NCBI RefSeq assembly: GCF_030699305.1
Contig: NZ_JAUYNB010000035.1
Location: 1 to 51,423, forward strand
Source: Novosphingobium sp.
Lineage (GTDB): Bacteria > Pseudomonadota > Alphaproteobacteria > Sphingomonadales > Sphingomonadaceae
Length of the DNA: 51,423 bases
Reading direction: 5' to 3'
Part shown: in pieces, positions 17,301 to 25,355 of the stretch
Position numbering within the stretch: the stretch's first letter is position 1
Layout of the letters: the number at the start of each line of letters is the position of its first letter
Program-made: the position numbers and the translations under genes
Notes under the pieces: model-generated
The model's database searches: none
What the model was told of the DNA's origin: nothing
What the model saw: the letters and a program-made list of their open reading frames with translations, nothing else

Positions 17301-17437
17301 TTCTGCAGGACATCGTTGGCGAACGCCGATCTGTTGGACTGATTTCACACGTGCCGCTGGTTCAACAGGCTGTCCCCAATGGCTTCAGCGTTCGGAAAGG
17401 GGTGAATGGAAGTGTCATTGAGTCACGAATGCAGTGA
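14363..17437 (+). CDS. SbcC/Rad50-like ATPase
   Basis: The 1024-residue protein has all SbcC hallmarks. The N-terminus has Walker A GPTGSGKSS (35-43). A long coiled coil is broken by a zinc hook CPVC (517-520). The C-terminal ABC half has the signature LSGGE (924-928) and a Walker B with Asp959-Glu960 in IFIDEGFGSLD. It should tether and unwind DNA ends for the SbcD-like nuclease. It overlaps sbcD by four bases and is followed 38 bases later by the TerB gene, so all are probably one transcript. It is probably an additional island copy alongside any chromosomal sbcCD, which is not visible here. Confidence 0.93.
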   Translation: MRPIKLTLSAFGPYGGVESIDFRDATDAGLFGIYGPTGSGKSSIFSAIAFALFGEGAKEEQGIGTMRSDFATDALLTEVSLQFELGAKRYYVRRIPDQPRPKARGEGQTMQPHAAWLFDVSSVAIDDVGPDCCGVPLAERKVGDVARLVEELLGYGAQQFRQIVLLPQGRFERFLVSNSKDRLEILRELFDVSLYRKLTEKLKLEAAEVRREIEDGYRLNGQRLAAEGFASSDELSVGIASALERYELSRLAVAEASAVLTLANNVFAEAVSREKLFVEVEAADAALEQLEGKVPEFDAVRARKSRAELARRMADLDSSLTDARTRHGSAVAAQASASEAEVRARNAAAAASALLADLRALEHEIETLGRKVDEMDRHQQVLVDSAERLVEHEKALVALESAKQGHDQAVAQQQQADRTFEEKSAAFADAQRNTLKRQNLIGRRDTLKIELDGANAHLSATQAVGHAQAEFDEAAAKALEAQNRHHHAVEEVAARESDYISAQASVLAERLEDGVPCPVCGGSDHPQPAHGTGDAGLLEKAWRAAQSASVSAAKKDREAQSRASAANATLKERQATLSGLDVPQRGVSEIDTEYRHFLAAINELGSIVDLTLLAKEVDDLRARKLATATKLQQANSTLGDATTAEAVSRQGYADRIASVPETLRDATVLQAAINDARAHLDRRKKAISEALEQQQSSQAALIKAEAALQNASNSLKDCADEVEKKQTAFDSRLIELGISETAYRLAIPDVDLIGELEGSIVEFDRDLAAARGRQTAARNNVGTAQRPDLEPFRLSCNQAQTAADEASKNSAEAQQKHRSLIDLKTSLADELENLQSLEQASGSLRGLAEAFDGQNELRTTLETFAIGAMFDQVLEAANLRLDPMTGGRYRFERDTVSVGGRSKRGLDVRVHDIQTGRAREIITLSGGETFIAALSLALGLSDVVEMTHGAIRLDTIFIDEGFGSLDTENDAGTLDQVLQVLQDIVGERRSVGLISHVPLVQQAVPNGFSVRKGVNGSVIESRMQ

Positions 17438-17475
17438 CGTTTGACTTATCCGCCACATGAGTGAATTTCAGCCGC

Positions 17476-20400
17476 ATGCACAACGCCTTAATACCTTTTC
17501 GGAAGTACTCGGATTTTTCCGGACGTGCGAGCACGCGTGAGTTTTGGTCGTTCTTCGCACTTTCGGCTGCTGTATTCGTCACCACGGTTTTGCTTACCGG
17601 TCTCAGCGCGCAGACCTCTGCCAAGGCTACTCCGACTTGGGCGCTGGCATACGTTTTCTGGTGGGCGGTCACAGGAGTGCCATGGTTTGCGCTCCAGGTG
17701 CGCCGCCTGCATGATCAGGGCAGGAGTGGCTGGCTCGTTTCGATCAACATCGCTGGCTATGTCGCGCTTTTCATCCAACCGCTGGCAGGCATGGCGTTAC
17801 TGGCTATTTCTCTTGGTCTTATGGCACTGCGGGGCGAACGGGGGAGAAACCAATATGGCGCAGCGTCCGAGGTGGCCGATGCAAGGTTCGACACGGTCGG
17901 TATATCGTCCGGAGGTGACATTGAGGCTTCCGACGAGCAACCAACCCGCGACCAGCATGGTGTATTGCGCTTGTCAGATGGGACCTTCGAGTGTGCCGGA
18001 GTGGTTTTTGCCAGTTATAAGGAGGCTTATCAGTTCGGTCTCACCGAGGAGAGGCGTTCGACGCGGCGACCAGGTGAAGCTGACGGCGGTGCGCGGCGGA
18101 ACGCTGCAATCGAAGGGGTGCTCGATTCAGCCTCAAAGGAGCAGGCTCCAGAAAATCGTGCCTCGTCAATGAGAGTCGGCGTTGACAGGTACGAGGTCAC
18201 ACCGACCTCGGATGGCCGTTTCATGTCCGGCGGTTATACATTCACCACGAGGGCACAGGCTGAGAATTATGCGCAGCGCCGCCGAGGAACAGCCGCACCT
18301 TCGGCGGCCGTAGGGACGAACGGTGCAACCGCCGGCTTCCCTGACAATCCTAACAAGCCTGCGACGTACAGCGGCCCAAAGGAGAGCTGGGCGGAAATCG
18401 AACCTGGCATCAAGCTGGGCAGAGATGGTCAGTTTTACGTTCGTGGGTACGCCCATCCCAAGCTTGACGATGCGCGAAGGGCAGCCACTGGTTACGGCCA
18501 TAGGCCAGTTCCGACGGCGCAACCCCAGCCAGTTTCCGCCCCGAGAAGGGAGCCGTCTCAAAGCTTCATCGCCAAACTCGCCAAGCCTTTTGCTCCTGCA
18601 CCAGCTGCACATTGGATCGCCGAGCCAACCACGGTGGAGGTGGCCGGAATCGAATTTCAAGGGGAGCTTCTTTACTACGGGAAAGGCGATCGACGGTCGA
18701 ACCATCGAGCTCTGGTTGACCCGACGTTGTCGGTGGCATCCGATTCAGACTCGCTCGGGACATCTCTGGGTTACTGGCCGAACTATAGCGAGCTAACGCC
18801 CTCTGCACGTCGAGCGTATCTGGAATGGCTTGCTTCCGGGCGTAGTACACCGAACGCTCCCATTGGGTATGTTTTCGTCTATTTCTATGGCCTCGAGCGT
18901 CGCTTGATCGCGGAGAAGAGCGAGCAGGATGCAGGCGCAATCCTAGCGGAAGCGCGTCGCCTGCTGGACATCTACGGCGACAACCACTCATTCCGTAATT
19001 ATTGTGGGGCGCTGATCGAGGCTGGCGAGCTGATCTTCGACATCGCACCCCCTGGAAATGTAATTTCGCTCGACATGCGGCGAGGTTGGGAAATCCCCAT
19101 TGACATCCGGGTGCGGCTCGGCCGCAAAGTCCGTGACGGTATAGCAATAGATTCCGATGACGCCTTGTGCTGGGCCTTGACCCATCCCCAGCTCTATCCA
19201 CGAACCGCCGTTAGTCGCTGCTTTGATCAGTTCTGCGCGCTGTGGAGGTATCGCTTCGCTGAACGCTTCCCCGATGGCATCAAGGTGCGTGGCGGCAAAA
19301 CGCGTCTGCAATTCAATTATCGAGCGGCGAGCGGCGAATTCAATGCTCATGCCGAACTAGAGGACCTGCCCGATATTGGAGCAATCGCAGGGCCTGTGAC
19401 CAAGCTTGAAGCCTTGCTGACGGCATGTACCGAGGAACTCGATCCGCTCAGCAGGTTCCTTGGCCGCAATCCCAAAGAGCGCGCGACCTTGCTCGCTGCC
19501 GCACTTTGTCCCGCAGAGGCCTTGAATGATCGCGCCGAAGCCCTCCTCAGCGCAGCACGGACTCTTCTATTTGACGGAAATAGCCAAGATGGTTTTGCGC
19601 AGAAGCCTGTCGGCAAAGTGTTGGAAGTGTTGGCAGGAAATCCGGGGGGACTGGCTGCAGACCGAAGGGCGTTCTTATCTAAGCGCCTGCCCGAAATCCT
19701 CGATGCGATGCAGATCGGTTTCGAACCAGATAAGCGGTTCGGCCCTGCCCCCACTCCAAGTGACGACACCGTGTTGTGCCTGTTCGAGATGGGTAAGTCT
19801 ATCAAGGCGCATCAAGAACGTGACGAGTATCGTTCGGCCCGCACGATGATCGAGATTGCCGTTCTGGCCGCCAAGGCAGACGACCAGGTCGTCGAGGCGG
19901 AAATGAGCGTGATCCTCGACGATGTCGCACAAATTGAAGGGCTGGATTCGAACGACCAGCATAGATTGCGCGCTCACGCACAGGCTTTGGCATCAAACCC
20001 TTCAAAATTGCGCGCGGCGACCAATCGGCTGCTGGCGTTACCCGACGCTGAGAAGGATCGAGTGCTGAATGCTGCCGTTCGCGCGATCCTTGCCGATCAA
20101 CGCGTATTGCCGTCCGAAGTGCGTTTTCTGGAGGGTCTCTACAAGTCACTTGGGAAGCCGCAGGACGAGGTTTATGCGCGACTGCACGCGGGCGAGAACA
20201 GCCCACGATCGCAACGCACCGGTACGAAGCAACCGGCCCACATCGTCGATAGCGAGAGGCTGGCCCGGCTTCGACGGGAGACAACCGCAGTCTCGACCAT
20301 GCTCTCCAGCATTTTCCAGGAAGAGGAATTGGCCTCGCCAGAAACTACGGCCCAACCACAGCCAGAAGAAAGGAGCCTGCCTGGTCTTGATGCCGCGCAC

Positions 20401-20613
20401 TCGCACGTACTTCTGACGCTCTCGGAGCAGCCGGTCGAAGCCGACGTTTTTGAGACCCTCTGTCGTGTGCAGCGGCTGCTCCCCGATGGAGCCATTGAAA
20501 CCATAAACGATTGGGCTTTCGACGCCCTCGACGACATCGCGATCGAATGCGAAGACATCGTTTCGATTCAACCGCACCTCATCGACAAAATCAGGAGCAT
20601 GGCCGCCGCATGA
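17476..20613 (+). CDS. SngA-like TerB_N/TerB_C protein with N-terminal DUF805 membrane domain
   Basis: I start at MHNALIPFRKYSDFSGRAST, the usual DUF805 opening, giving 1045 residues. Residues 1-128 are DUF805 with about three membrane helices (25-45, 55-75, 88-118) and the RRLHDQGRSGW motif. Three short repeats with the pattern DG.F...G..F/A....A follow (about 160-190, 238-268, 310-340). TerB_N spans about 380-580 (WPNYSELTPSARRAYLEWLASGR, YVFVYFYGLERRLI). A TerB-like helical domain lies near 770-900 and TerB_C at the end. TerB_N/TerB_C proteins are the first component of Shango. The membrane domain is an unusual addition and would anchor the system at the inner membrane. Confidence 0.85.
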   Translation: MHNALIPFRKYSDFSGRASTREFWSFFALSAAVFVTTVLLTGLSAQTSAKATPTWALAYVFWWAVTGVPWFALQVRRLHDQGRSGWLVSINIAGYVALFIQPLAGMALLAISLGLMALRGERGRNQYGAASEVADARFDTVGISSGGDIEASDEQPTRDQHGVLRLSDGTFECAGVVFASYKEAYQFGLTEERRSTRRPGEADGGARRNAAIEGVLDSASKEQAPENRASSMRVGVDRYEVTPTSDGRFMSGGYTFTTRAQAENYAQRRRGTAAPSAAVGTNGATAGFPDNPNKPATYSGPKESWAEIEPGIKLGRDGQFYVRGYAHPKLDDARRAATGYGHRPVPTAQPQPVSAPRREPSQSFIAKLAKPFAPAPAAHWIAEPTTVEVAGIEFQGELLYYGKGDRRSNHRALVDPTLSVASDSDSLGTSLGYWPNYSELTPSARRAYLEWLASGRSTPNAPIGYVFVYFYGLERRLIAEKSEQDAGAILAEARRLLDIYGDNHSFRNYCGALIEAGELIFDIAPPGNVISLDMRRGWEIPIDIRVRLGRKVRDGIAIDSDDALCWALTHPQLYPRTAVSRCFDQFCALWRYRFAERFPDGIKVRGGKTRLQFNYRAASGEFNAHAELEDLPDIGAIAGPVTKLEALLTACTEELDPLSRFLGRNPKERATLLAAALCPAEALNDRAEALLSAARTLLFDGNSQDGFAQKPVGKVLEVLAGNPGGLAADRRAFLSKRLPEILDAMQIGFEPDKRFGPAPTPSDDTVLCLFEMGKSIKAHQERDEYRSARTMIEIAVLAAKADDQVVEAEMSVILDDVAQIEGLDSNDQHRLRAHAQALASNPSKLRAATNRLLALPDAEKDRVLNAAVRAILADQRVLPSEVRFLEGLYKSLGKPQDEVYARLHAGENSPRSQRTGTKQPAHIVDSERLARLRRETTAVSTMLSSIFQEEELASPETTAQPQPEERSLPGLDAAHSHVLLTLSEQPVEADVFETLCRVQRLLPDGAIETINDWAFDALDDIAIECEDIVSIQPHLIDKIRSMAAA

Positions 20614-21914
20614 CCGAGCGAACACCAATCCGGCTTCGCGACCGCGACACGATAGTCCAAGCCCTCGCTGCTGGCGTCGTCCCGCGGGTCGGCTTGCAGC
20701 ACATTCAGGTCGGGCGGATGCTCGAGGTCAGCGCCCTAATAAAGGACATCGACCGGATCGCCGACGGCGGGTCATCTTGTCGGTTCGTTATCGGGGAATA
20801 CGGCGCAGGTAAGACATTCTTCCTGAGTCTTGTGCGGCTAATCGCGTTGGAGCGTCGGTGCGTTACCATTCACGCAGACCTGGCTCCCGATCGTCGCATT
20901 CATGCGACCGGCGGTCAGGCGCGCGGGCTTTATGCAGAAGCGATCCGCAACATGGCCACACGGACCAAACCGGATGGCGGCGCACTGCCTAGCGTTGTTG
21001 AACGCTTCATCAGCGAATGCGTGAAGGTCGCGCACGCTGATAACCGGCCCGTAGAACAGGTCATCGATGACCGTCTGGCTTCGATCCAAGAGCTGGTGGG
21101 CGGCCATGATTTTTCGCACGTGCTCAAGTGCTACTGGCAAGGCAGTGAGGCTGGTAACGAGGCTCTGAAGGCTTCGGCCCTGCGTTGGCTACGCGCCGAG
21201 TTTCCGACGAAAACCGAGGCGCGCCAATCTCTAGGAGTCCGTTCGATAATCGACGACGCCGATGTCTTTGACAGCTTGAAGCTCCTTGCTCGCTTCACTC
21301 GGCTCGCCGGCTACACTGGTTTGCTGGTTGTGTTCGACGAGATGGTCAACATCTACAAATTGCAGAGCTCCCAGGCACGAAACCAAAATTTCGAGCAGAT
21401 CCTGCGCATGGTCAACGACATGCTCCAGGGCAATTCCGAAGGGCTTGGTTTCATTTTCGGTGGCACGCCTGAATTCCTCATGGACAGCCGCCGCGGGCTC
21501 TACAGCTATGAGGCCTTGCAGTCCCGGCTTGCAGAAAACCAGTTTGCCGCCCCCGGCTTGGTCGATCTTAGCGGCCCGGTCGTTCGCCTCCAAAACCTTT
21601 CGCCTGAGGAATTCTTGATCCTGTTGGGCAACATCCGCGCGATCTTCGCGTTAGGCGACCCGACGAAGCATCTCGTGCCCGATGAAGCGCTCGACGCATT
21701 CATGGCGCATTGCAGCCAGCGCATTGGCGAAGCATACTTTCGGACGCCGCGTAACACCATCAAGGCCTTCGTCCAGCTCCTTGCAATCTTGGAGCAGAAC
21801 CCCGCTCTCGATTGGCGAACCTTGATCGGGAGTGTTTCGGTGGATGACGATCCTGGCGAAGACGTCGCCACTGCAGTGGACGGCGATGATGAGCTTGCCA
21901 CGTTCGAGCTCTGA
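20610..21914 (+). CDS. SngB-like P-loop ATPase (DUF2791/BrxD-related)
   Basis: The ATG at 20610 overlaps the upstream stop (ATGA) and gives MTERTPIRLRDRDTIVQAL, 434 residues. A longer in-frame start would run through the previous gene. Walker A is GEYGAGKTF (62-70) and Walker B ends in Asp243-Glu244 (LLVVFDEMVN). The rest matches the BREX-type ATP-binding (DUF2791) family: FGGTPEFLMDSRRGLYSYEALQSRL and the C-terminal FRTPRNTIKAFVQLL. In Shango this ATPase sits between the TerB protein and the helicase, as here. Confidence 0.85.
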   Translation: MTERTPIRLRDRDTIVQALAAGVVPRVGLQHIQVGRMLEVSALIKDIDRIADGGSSCRFVIGEYGAGKTFFLSLVRLIALERRCVTIHADLAPDRRIHATGGQARGLYAEAIRNMATRTKPDGGALPSVVERFISECVKVAHADNRPVEQVIDDRLASIQELVGGHDFSHVLKCYWQGSEAGNEALKASALRWLRAEFPTKTEARQSLGVRSIIDDADVFDSLKLLARFTRLAGYTGLLVVFDEMVNIYKLQSSQARNQNFEQILRMVNDMLQGNSEGLGFIFGGTPEFLMDSRRGLYSYEALQSRLAENQFAAPGLVDLSGPVVRLQNLSPEEFLILLGNIRAIFALGDPTKHLVPDEALDAFMAHCSQRIGEAYFRTPRNTIKAFVQLLAILEQNPALDWRTLIGSVSVDDDPGEDVATAVDGDDELATFEL

Positions 21915-24123
21915 AAGCGGTTCCGGGTTCGATCTGCTCCATCCGCAGGTCCAACGCTGGGTCAGGCAGCAGGGCTGGTCTCGTTTGCGAGATGTGCAAG
22001 AGCAGGCGATCGCAGCGATCTGTGGCAGTGACGAGGACGTCCTTATTTCAGCCGCGACCGCAGCCGGCAAGACCGAAGCAGCTTTCTTGCCGCTCCTGGG
22101 CTCCTCTACAGCGCGGGCGGAGCCTGGTATCTCGATTCTATACGTCGCTCCGCTTAAGGCGCTGATCAACGATCAGTACCGTCGGCTTGAAGAGCTGTGC
22201 GACAAACTCGAATTACCTCTGGTTCGTTGGCATGGTGATGCCCCCCAAGGTCCCAAGAACAAAATCATCAAGGCACCCTCCGGTGTGGTGCTGATCACCC
22301 CGGAATCAATCGAGGCAATGCTGTTGCGGCGACCGGCAACTGCCGAAGCCCTTTTCGGTGCGCTTGATGCAATCATAATCGACGAGCTTCATGCATTCCT
22401 CCAAGGACCGAGAGGTCTTCACCTCTCGAGCTTGTTATATCGGATTGAGGTGCTGAACGATCGGCGGCCGCGACGAGTAGGATTGTCAGCGACAATAGGC
22501 GACCTCGAATTCGCGGCGCGATGGTTAAGCGCCACCGCACCCAAACCAGCGAAGATCATTGCGGTTGCGGGCGGTGCCCCACCGCTGAAAGTCCAAGTCC
22601 GGGCCTATGTCGAACCACCCGAAGGCGGTGCGGACGGCGATGGGATGCTCAATGAACCGCAATCTGGATCAGCTTTGGCTCAGATCGCTCGGCACGCTTT
22701 TGAAGCTCTACGTGGCAGCAACAACCTCTTTTTTGCCAGTTCTCGGGCCAACGTTGAAACTCTGGCCGATCGGCTACGCACAATCAGCGAGGAAGGCCAG
22801 GTACCCAACGAGTTCTTTCCTCATCACGGCAGCCTGAGCAAAGGCCTGCGAGAAGAACTCGAGTTGCGACTGAAGGATGGCCGCCTGCCAACAACAGCAG
22901 TTGCGACGACGACGCTGGAGCTTGGGATCGATATCGGTTCCGTCGTTGCAGTGTCGCAGCTTGGCGCGCCACGCTCGCTCGCATCGTTGCGGCAACGCCT
23001 AGGCCGGTCTGGTCGGCGGGAGGGATCCAGCGCGATCTTCCGGAATTATTTGCGCGAACCATATCCTGTTGCCGACGCTGATCCGCTAGACAAATTGCAC
23101 TTGCCCGTGGTCCAGGCCGTGGCAGCGCTGAATTTGCTACGCTTGAAGTTCGTCGAACCCCCTCAAGCCGACCCAGCTTTGCTATCGGTCAGTGTTCACC
23201 AGATTCTGTCGCTCATAGTCCAACGGGGTGCCATAAGCGCCGGGGCCCTATACGCATCCTTGTGTCAGCAGGGACCGTTTACAGCTCTCAAGAAAGCCGA
23301 TTTCGCCGACCTGCTCCGAGGAATGGGCAGTGATGAGGCAGGTCTGATCGAGCAAGCACCCGACGGTTCGCTCATGCTCGGCCCAGAAGGGGAAAAGCTG
23401 ACTGCATCGCGAGATTTCTATGCCAACTTCTCGACCGATGAGGAATGGCGCCTGGTCCATTCCGGACGGACACTCGGAACACTGCCGATCGTAAATGCGC
23501 TAGTCGTCGGATCGATAATCGGATTTGCGGGACGTCGTTGGCGTGCGACCGGTATCGACGACAAGGCGAAGGTCGTTGAAGTTGTCGCCCATAACACAGG
23601 GCGTGTGCCAAAGTTTGATCGCCTTGGTCAGGAGCCAATCCATGACCGCCTTGCAGCTGAGATGCTGGCCGTCTTGATGAGTGAGGATCTGCCGGACTAT
23701 CTCGACGACAACGCCAAGGAGCTCTTGGCTGCCGGCCGCTCGGCCTTTGCCGAACTCGGCCTGCAAAAATCCCGCTACATCGATGCGGGCTCCGCGACGC
23801 ACGTCCTAACTTGGCAAGGTACATCAGCAAATTCACTGCTCGCGGTCTTGCTCACGTCCATGGGCTTCGCGTGCGAAACATTCGATGTCGGGATCACTTT
23901 GACTGGCTGTCCAATCGAGGACGCTTCCGCTGTGATCGCATCAATTGATGGTTGCCCTCCAATTGAGGACCTCGGGCGGTTCGTGGAGAATCTCATTGTC
24001 GAGAAATATGACGCCTATGTTCCAGAAGATCTTTTGCGTCGGATTTGGGTTCGTCGACACGAGACTCTTCGTGAACCGATGAGTCAACTGATACGCGAGC
24101 TCGCAGCTACTACAGGCGACTGA
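21889..24123 (+). CDS. SngC-like Lhr-type DEAD/H helicase
   Basis: The 744-residue protein overlaps the SngB-like gene by 26 bases; the adjacent ATG at 21886 is an equal alternative. Helicase motifs are clear: Walker A SAATAAGKTE, LYVAPLKALINDQ, LITPESIEAML, Walker B DELH (165-168), GLSATIGDLE, then TTTLELGIDIG and QRLGRSGRREG. The C-terminal part follows the Lhr/BrxHI pattern. It would translocate on DNA to recognise or process phage DNA. It ends the operon, and no methylase, PglZ or other BREX gene follows, which argues against BREX. Confidence 0.88.
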   Translation: MSLPRSSSESGSGFDLLHPQVQRWVRQQGWSRLRDVQEQAIAAICGSDEDVLISAATAAGKTEAAFLPLLGSSTARAEPGISILYVAPLKALINDQYRRLEELCDKLELPLVRWHGDAPQGPKNKIIKAPSGVVLITPESIEAMLLRRPATAEALFGALDAIIIDELHAFLQGPRGLHLSSLLYRIEVLNDRRPRRVGLSATIGDLEFAARWLSATAPKPAKIIAVAGGAPPLKVQVRAYVEPPEGGADGDGMLNEPQSGSALAQIARHAFEALRGSNNLFFASSRANVETLADRLRTISEEGQVPNEFFPHHGSLSKGLREELELRLKDGRLPTTAVATTTLELGIDIGSVVAVSQLGAPRSLASLRQRLGRSGRREGSSAIFRNYLREPYPVADADPLDKLHLPVVQAVAALNLLRLKFVEPPQADPALLSVSVHQILSLIVQRGAISAGALYASLCQQGPFTALKKADFADLLRGMGSDEAGLIEQAPDGSLMLGPEGEKLTASRDFYANFSTDEEWRLVHSGRTLGTLPIVNALVVGSIIGFAGRRWRATGIDDKAKVVEVVAHNTGRVPKFDRLGQEPIHDRLAAEMLAVLMSEDLPDYLDDNAKELLAAGRSAFAELGLQKSRYIDAGSATHVLTWQGTSANSLLAVLLTSMGFACETFDVGITLTGCPIEDASAVIASIDGCPPIEDLGRFVENLIVEKYDAYVPEDLLRRIWVRRHETLREPMSQLIRELAATTGD

Positions 24124-24253
24124 GTCAAAACACTAAGGTCAGGAGCAACCCAGATTGTGAAGACGATTTGACTGGCGATCTGGTTTTGATCCATGAGCAA
24201 GAAGTGCTTCTTTGCGCCCGCGAGTAATGCGGCATGTGCGGGTTCGGTCACGT

Positions 24254-25189
24254 TTAGGCTCCGGGATCCTCTTCCGGTCCGGCGAGCTCAGCCACTGTAC
24301 CGAGATCCTCTAAATCGTCTAGATCGTCCCAGACGATGTCCTTAAACATGAGGAAGCTGGGCTCCCGAACCGCCATCGCATCGATCTCGTCTCGATTGAC
24401 CAGATACCGACGCAGTCCGAATCCGTCGTCCTTAGGGAGAACCTGCCAAATTTTGATTTGTGGATGATCGTTCAGGAGCTTGACTATGCTCTTGATGACA
24501 GACCCGTTGCATCTGAGTCCGAAGAGGATTGCGGTTATGCGAAACGGGGCGTCAGTGACGCCGTTCCTGTCGCGAACGTCGCGCCACTCCTTTTCGTACT
24601 TCCATTCATTCGACTTTGTATAGAAGTAGGTCTGAAACACCCGCTCCTGTGCTACCAAATCATCTCGGACCTTCCACCGATAAAGATCACTTGTCTTGAT
24701 CGCGCGGGGGCCCTTGTAATCGACCGCCTTGAGACGTGGGTGCCCCTGATCGCGGGTGTCGTACTCAATGCAAATGCCACGATGCTCATCGGCATAGTGC
24801 GACCACATTAGCCCGCTCTTCCACGTCGCGGACAGCGAGAGCACGCCCTCATCTCCAAGTTCCAGGTCGAGCTCGTGTTTGATGGTGCTCGCGAGGGTGC
24901 GCATCAAATAGCTTTCGACCTCGGCATTAGTGCGGTAGTCGCCGTACTCTGAGGAATTATAGCGGAGACGGCCGATCTCATTGCGTCCCTCTTCCTCGTT
25001 CTTCCGTCTGACAATCATGCGGTAGAGCAAACGTTCGAGGTGTCTACGGTCGATATCCACGTCGATCGTGGGATCGCAGTCCAGCGGATCGTTGAAAGTA
25101 GATGGCTTCGCGTAGAAGACCTCTGCCTCGGTTAGGGCGCGCAGTGTGTTCACACTAAAGGGTCTGTATTTGTATACCTTGTCCGGCAT
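24254..25189 (-). CDS. DUF2971 family protein
   Basis: The 311-residue protein fits DUF2971. It has the opening VYKYRPFSVNTLRALTEAEV.YAKPSTFNDPLDC and the core LSLSATWKSGLMWSHYADEHRGICIEYD, followed by LKAVDYKGPR and EWKYEKEWRDVR. The family is frequently found in or near defence islands and may be a toxin-like or sensor protein, but its activity is not established. It converges with the Shango-like operon (130 bases) and is divergent from hamA (166 bases), so it could belong to either system or stand alone. Confidence 0.85.
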   Translation of the reverse strand: MPDKVYKYRPFSVNTLRALTEAEVFYAKPSTFNDPLDCDPTIDVDIDRRHLERLLYRMIVRRKNEEEGRNEIGRLRYNSSEYGDYRTNAEVESYLMRTLASTIKHELDLELGDEGVLSLSATWKSGLMWSHYADEHRGICIEYDTRDQGHPRLKAVDYKGPRAIKTSDLYRWKVRDDLVAQERVFQTYFYTKSNEWKYEKEWRDVRDRNGVTDAPFRITAILFGLRCNGSVIKSIVKLLNDHPQIKIWQVLPKDDGFGLRRYLVNRDEIDAMAVREPSFLMFKDIVWDDLDDLEDLGTVAELAGPEEDPGA

Positions 25190-25237
25190 TGCCGTCCCTG
25201 TGCCTTGTTACGGAATTGCTTGCTAGAATTCGTGTGA

Positions 25238-25289
25238 TTGACGGTTTGCCATCCCCAAGCATAACAACGGCTTCCCATGTGCAACACAT
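25238..25289 (+). promoter_or_regulatory. Putative hamAB promoter and operator
   Basis: TTGACG (25238-25243) and CATAAC (25260-25265) with 16-base spacing form a plausible promoter for hamAB. The inverted repeat ATGTG-CAA-CACAT (25277-25289) lies where transcription would begin and could bind a repressor. This is inference from sequence only. Confidence 0.35.
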
Positions 25290-25355
25290 TTGAGCAACGG
25301 CGAGAAGTGAGAAAATCGACATTATGACGATCGAGCCCTACGGACCTGCGCTTCG

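Noticed and set aside
20511..20609. Longer N-terminus for the SngB-like ATPase
   Set aside because: It lies wholly inside the TerB gene, is Arg/His-rich like out-of-frame sequence, and the ATGA overlap at 20610 gives a normal family start.
20610..24123. BREX system, because the ATPase and helicase resemble BrxD and BrxHI
   Set aside because: No PglZ, BrxC, BrxA/B or methylase gene is present, and the TerB_N/TerB_C partner fits Shango instead.
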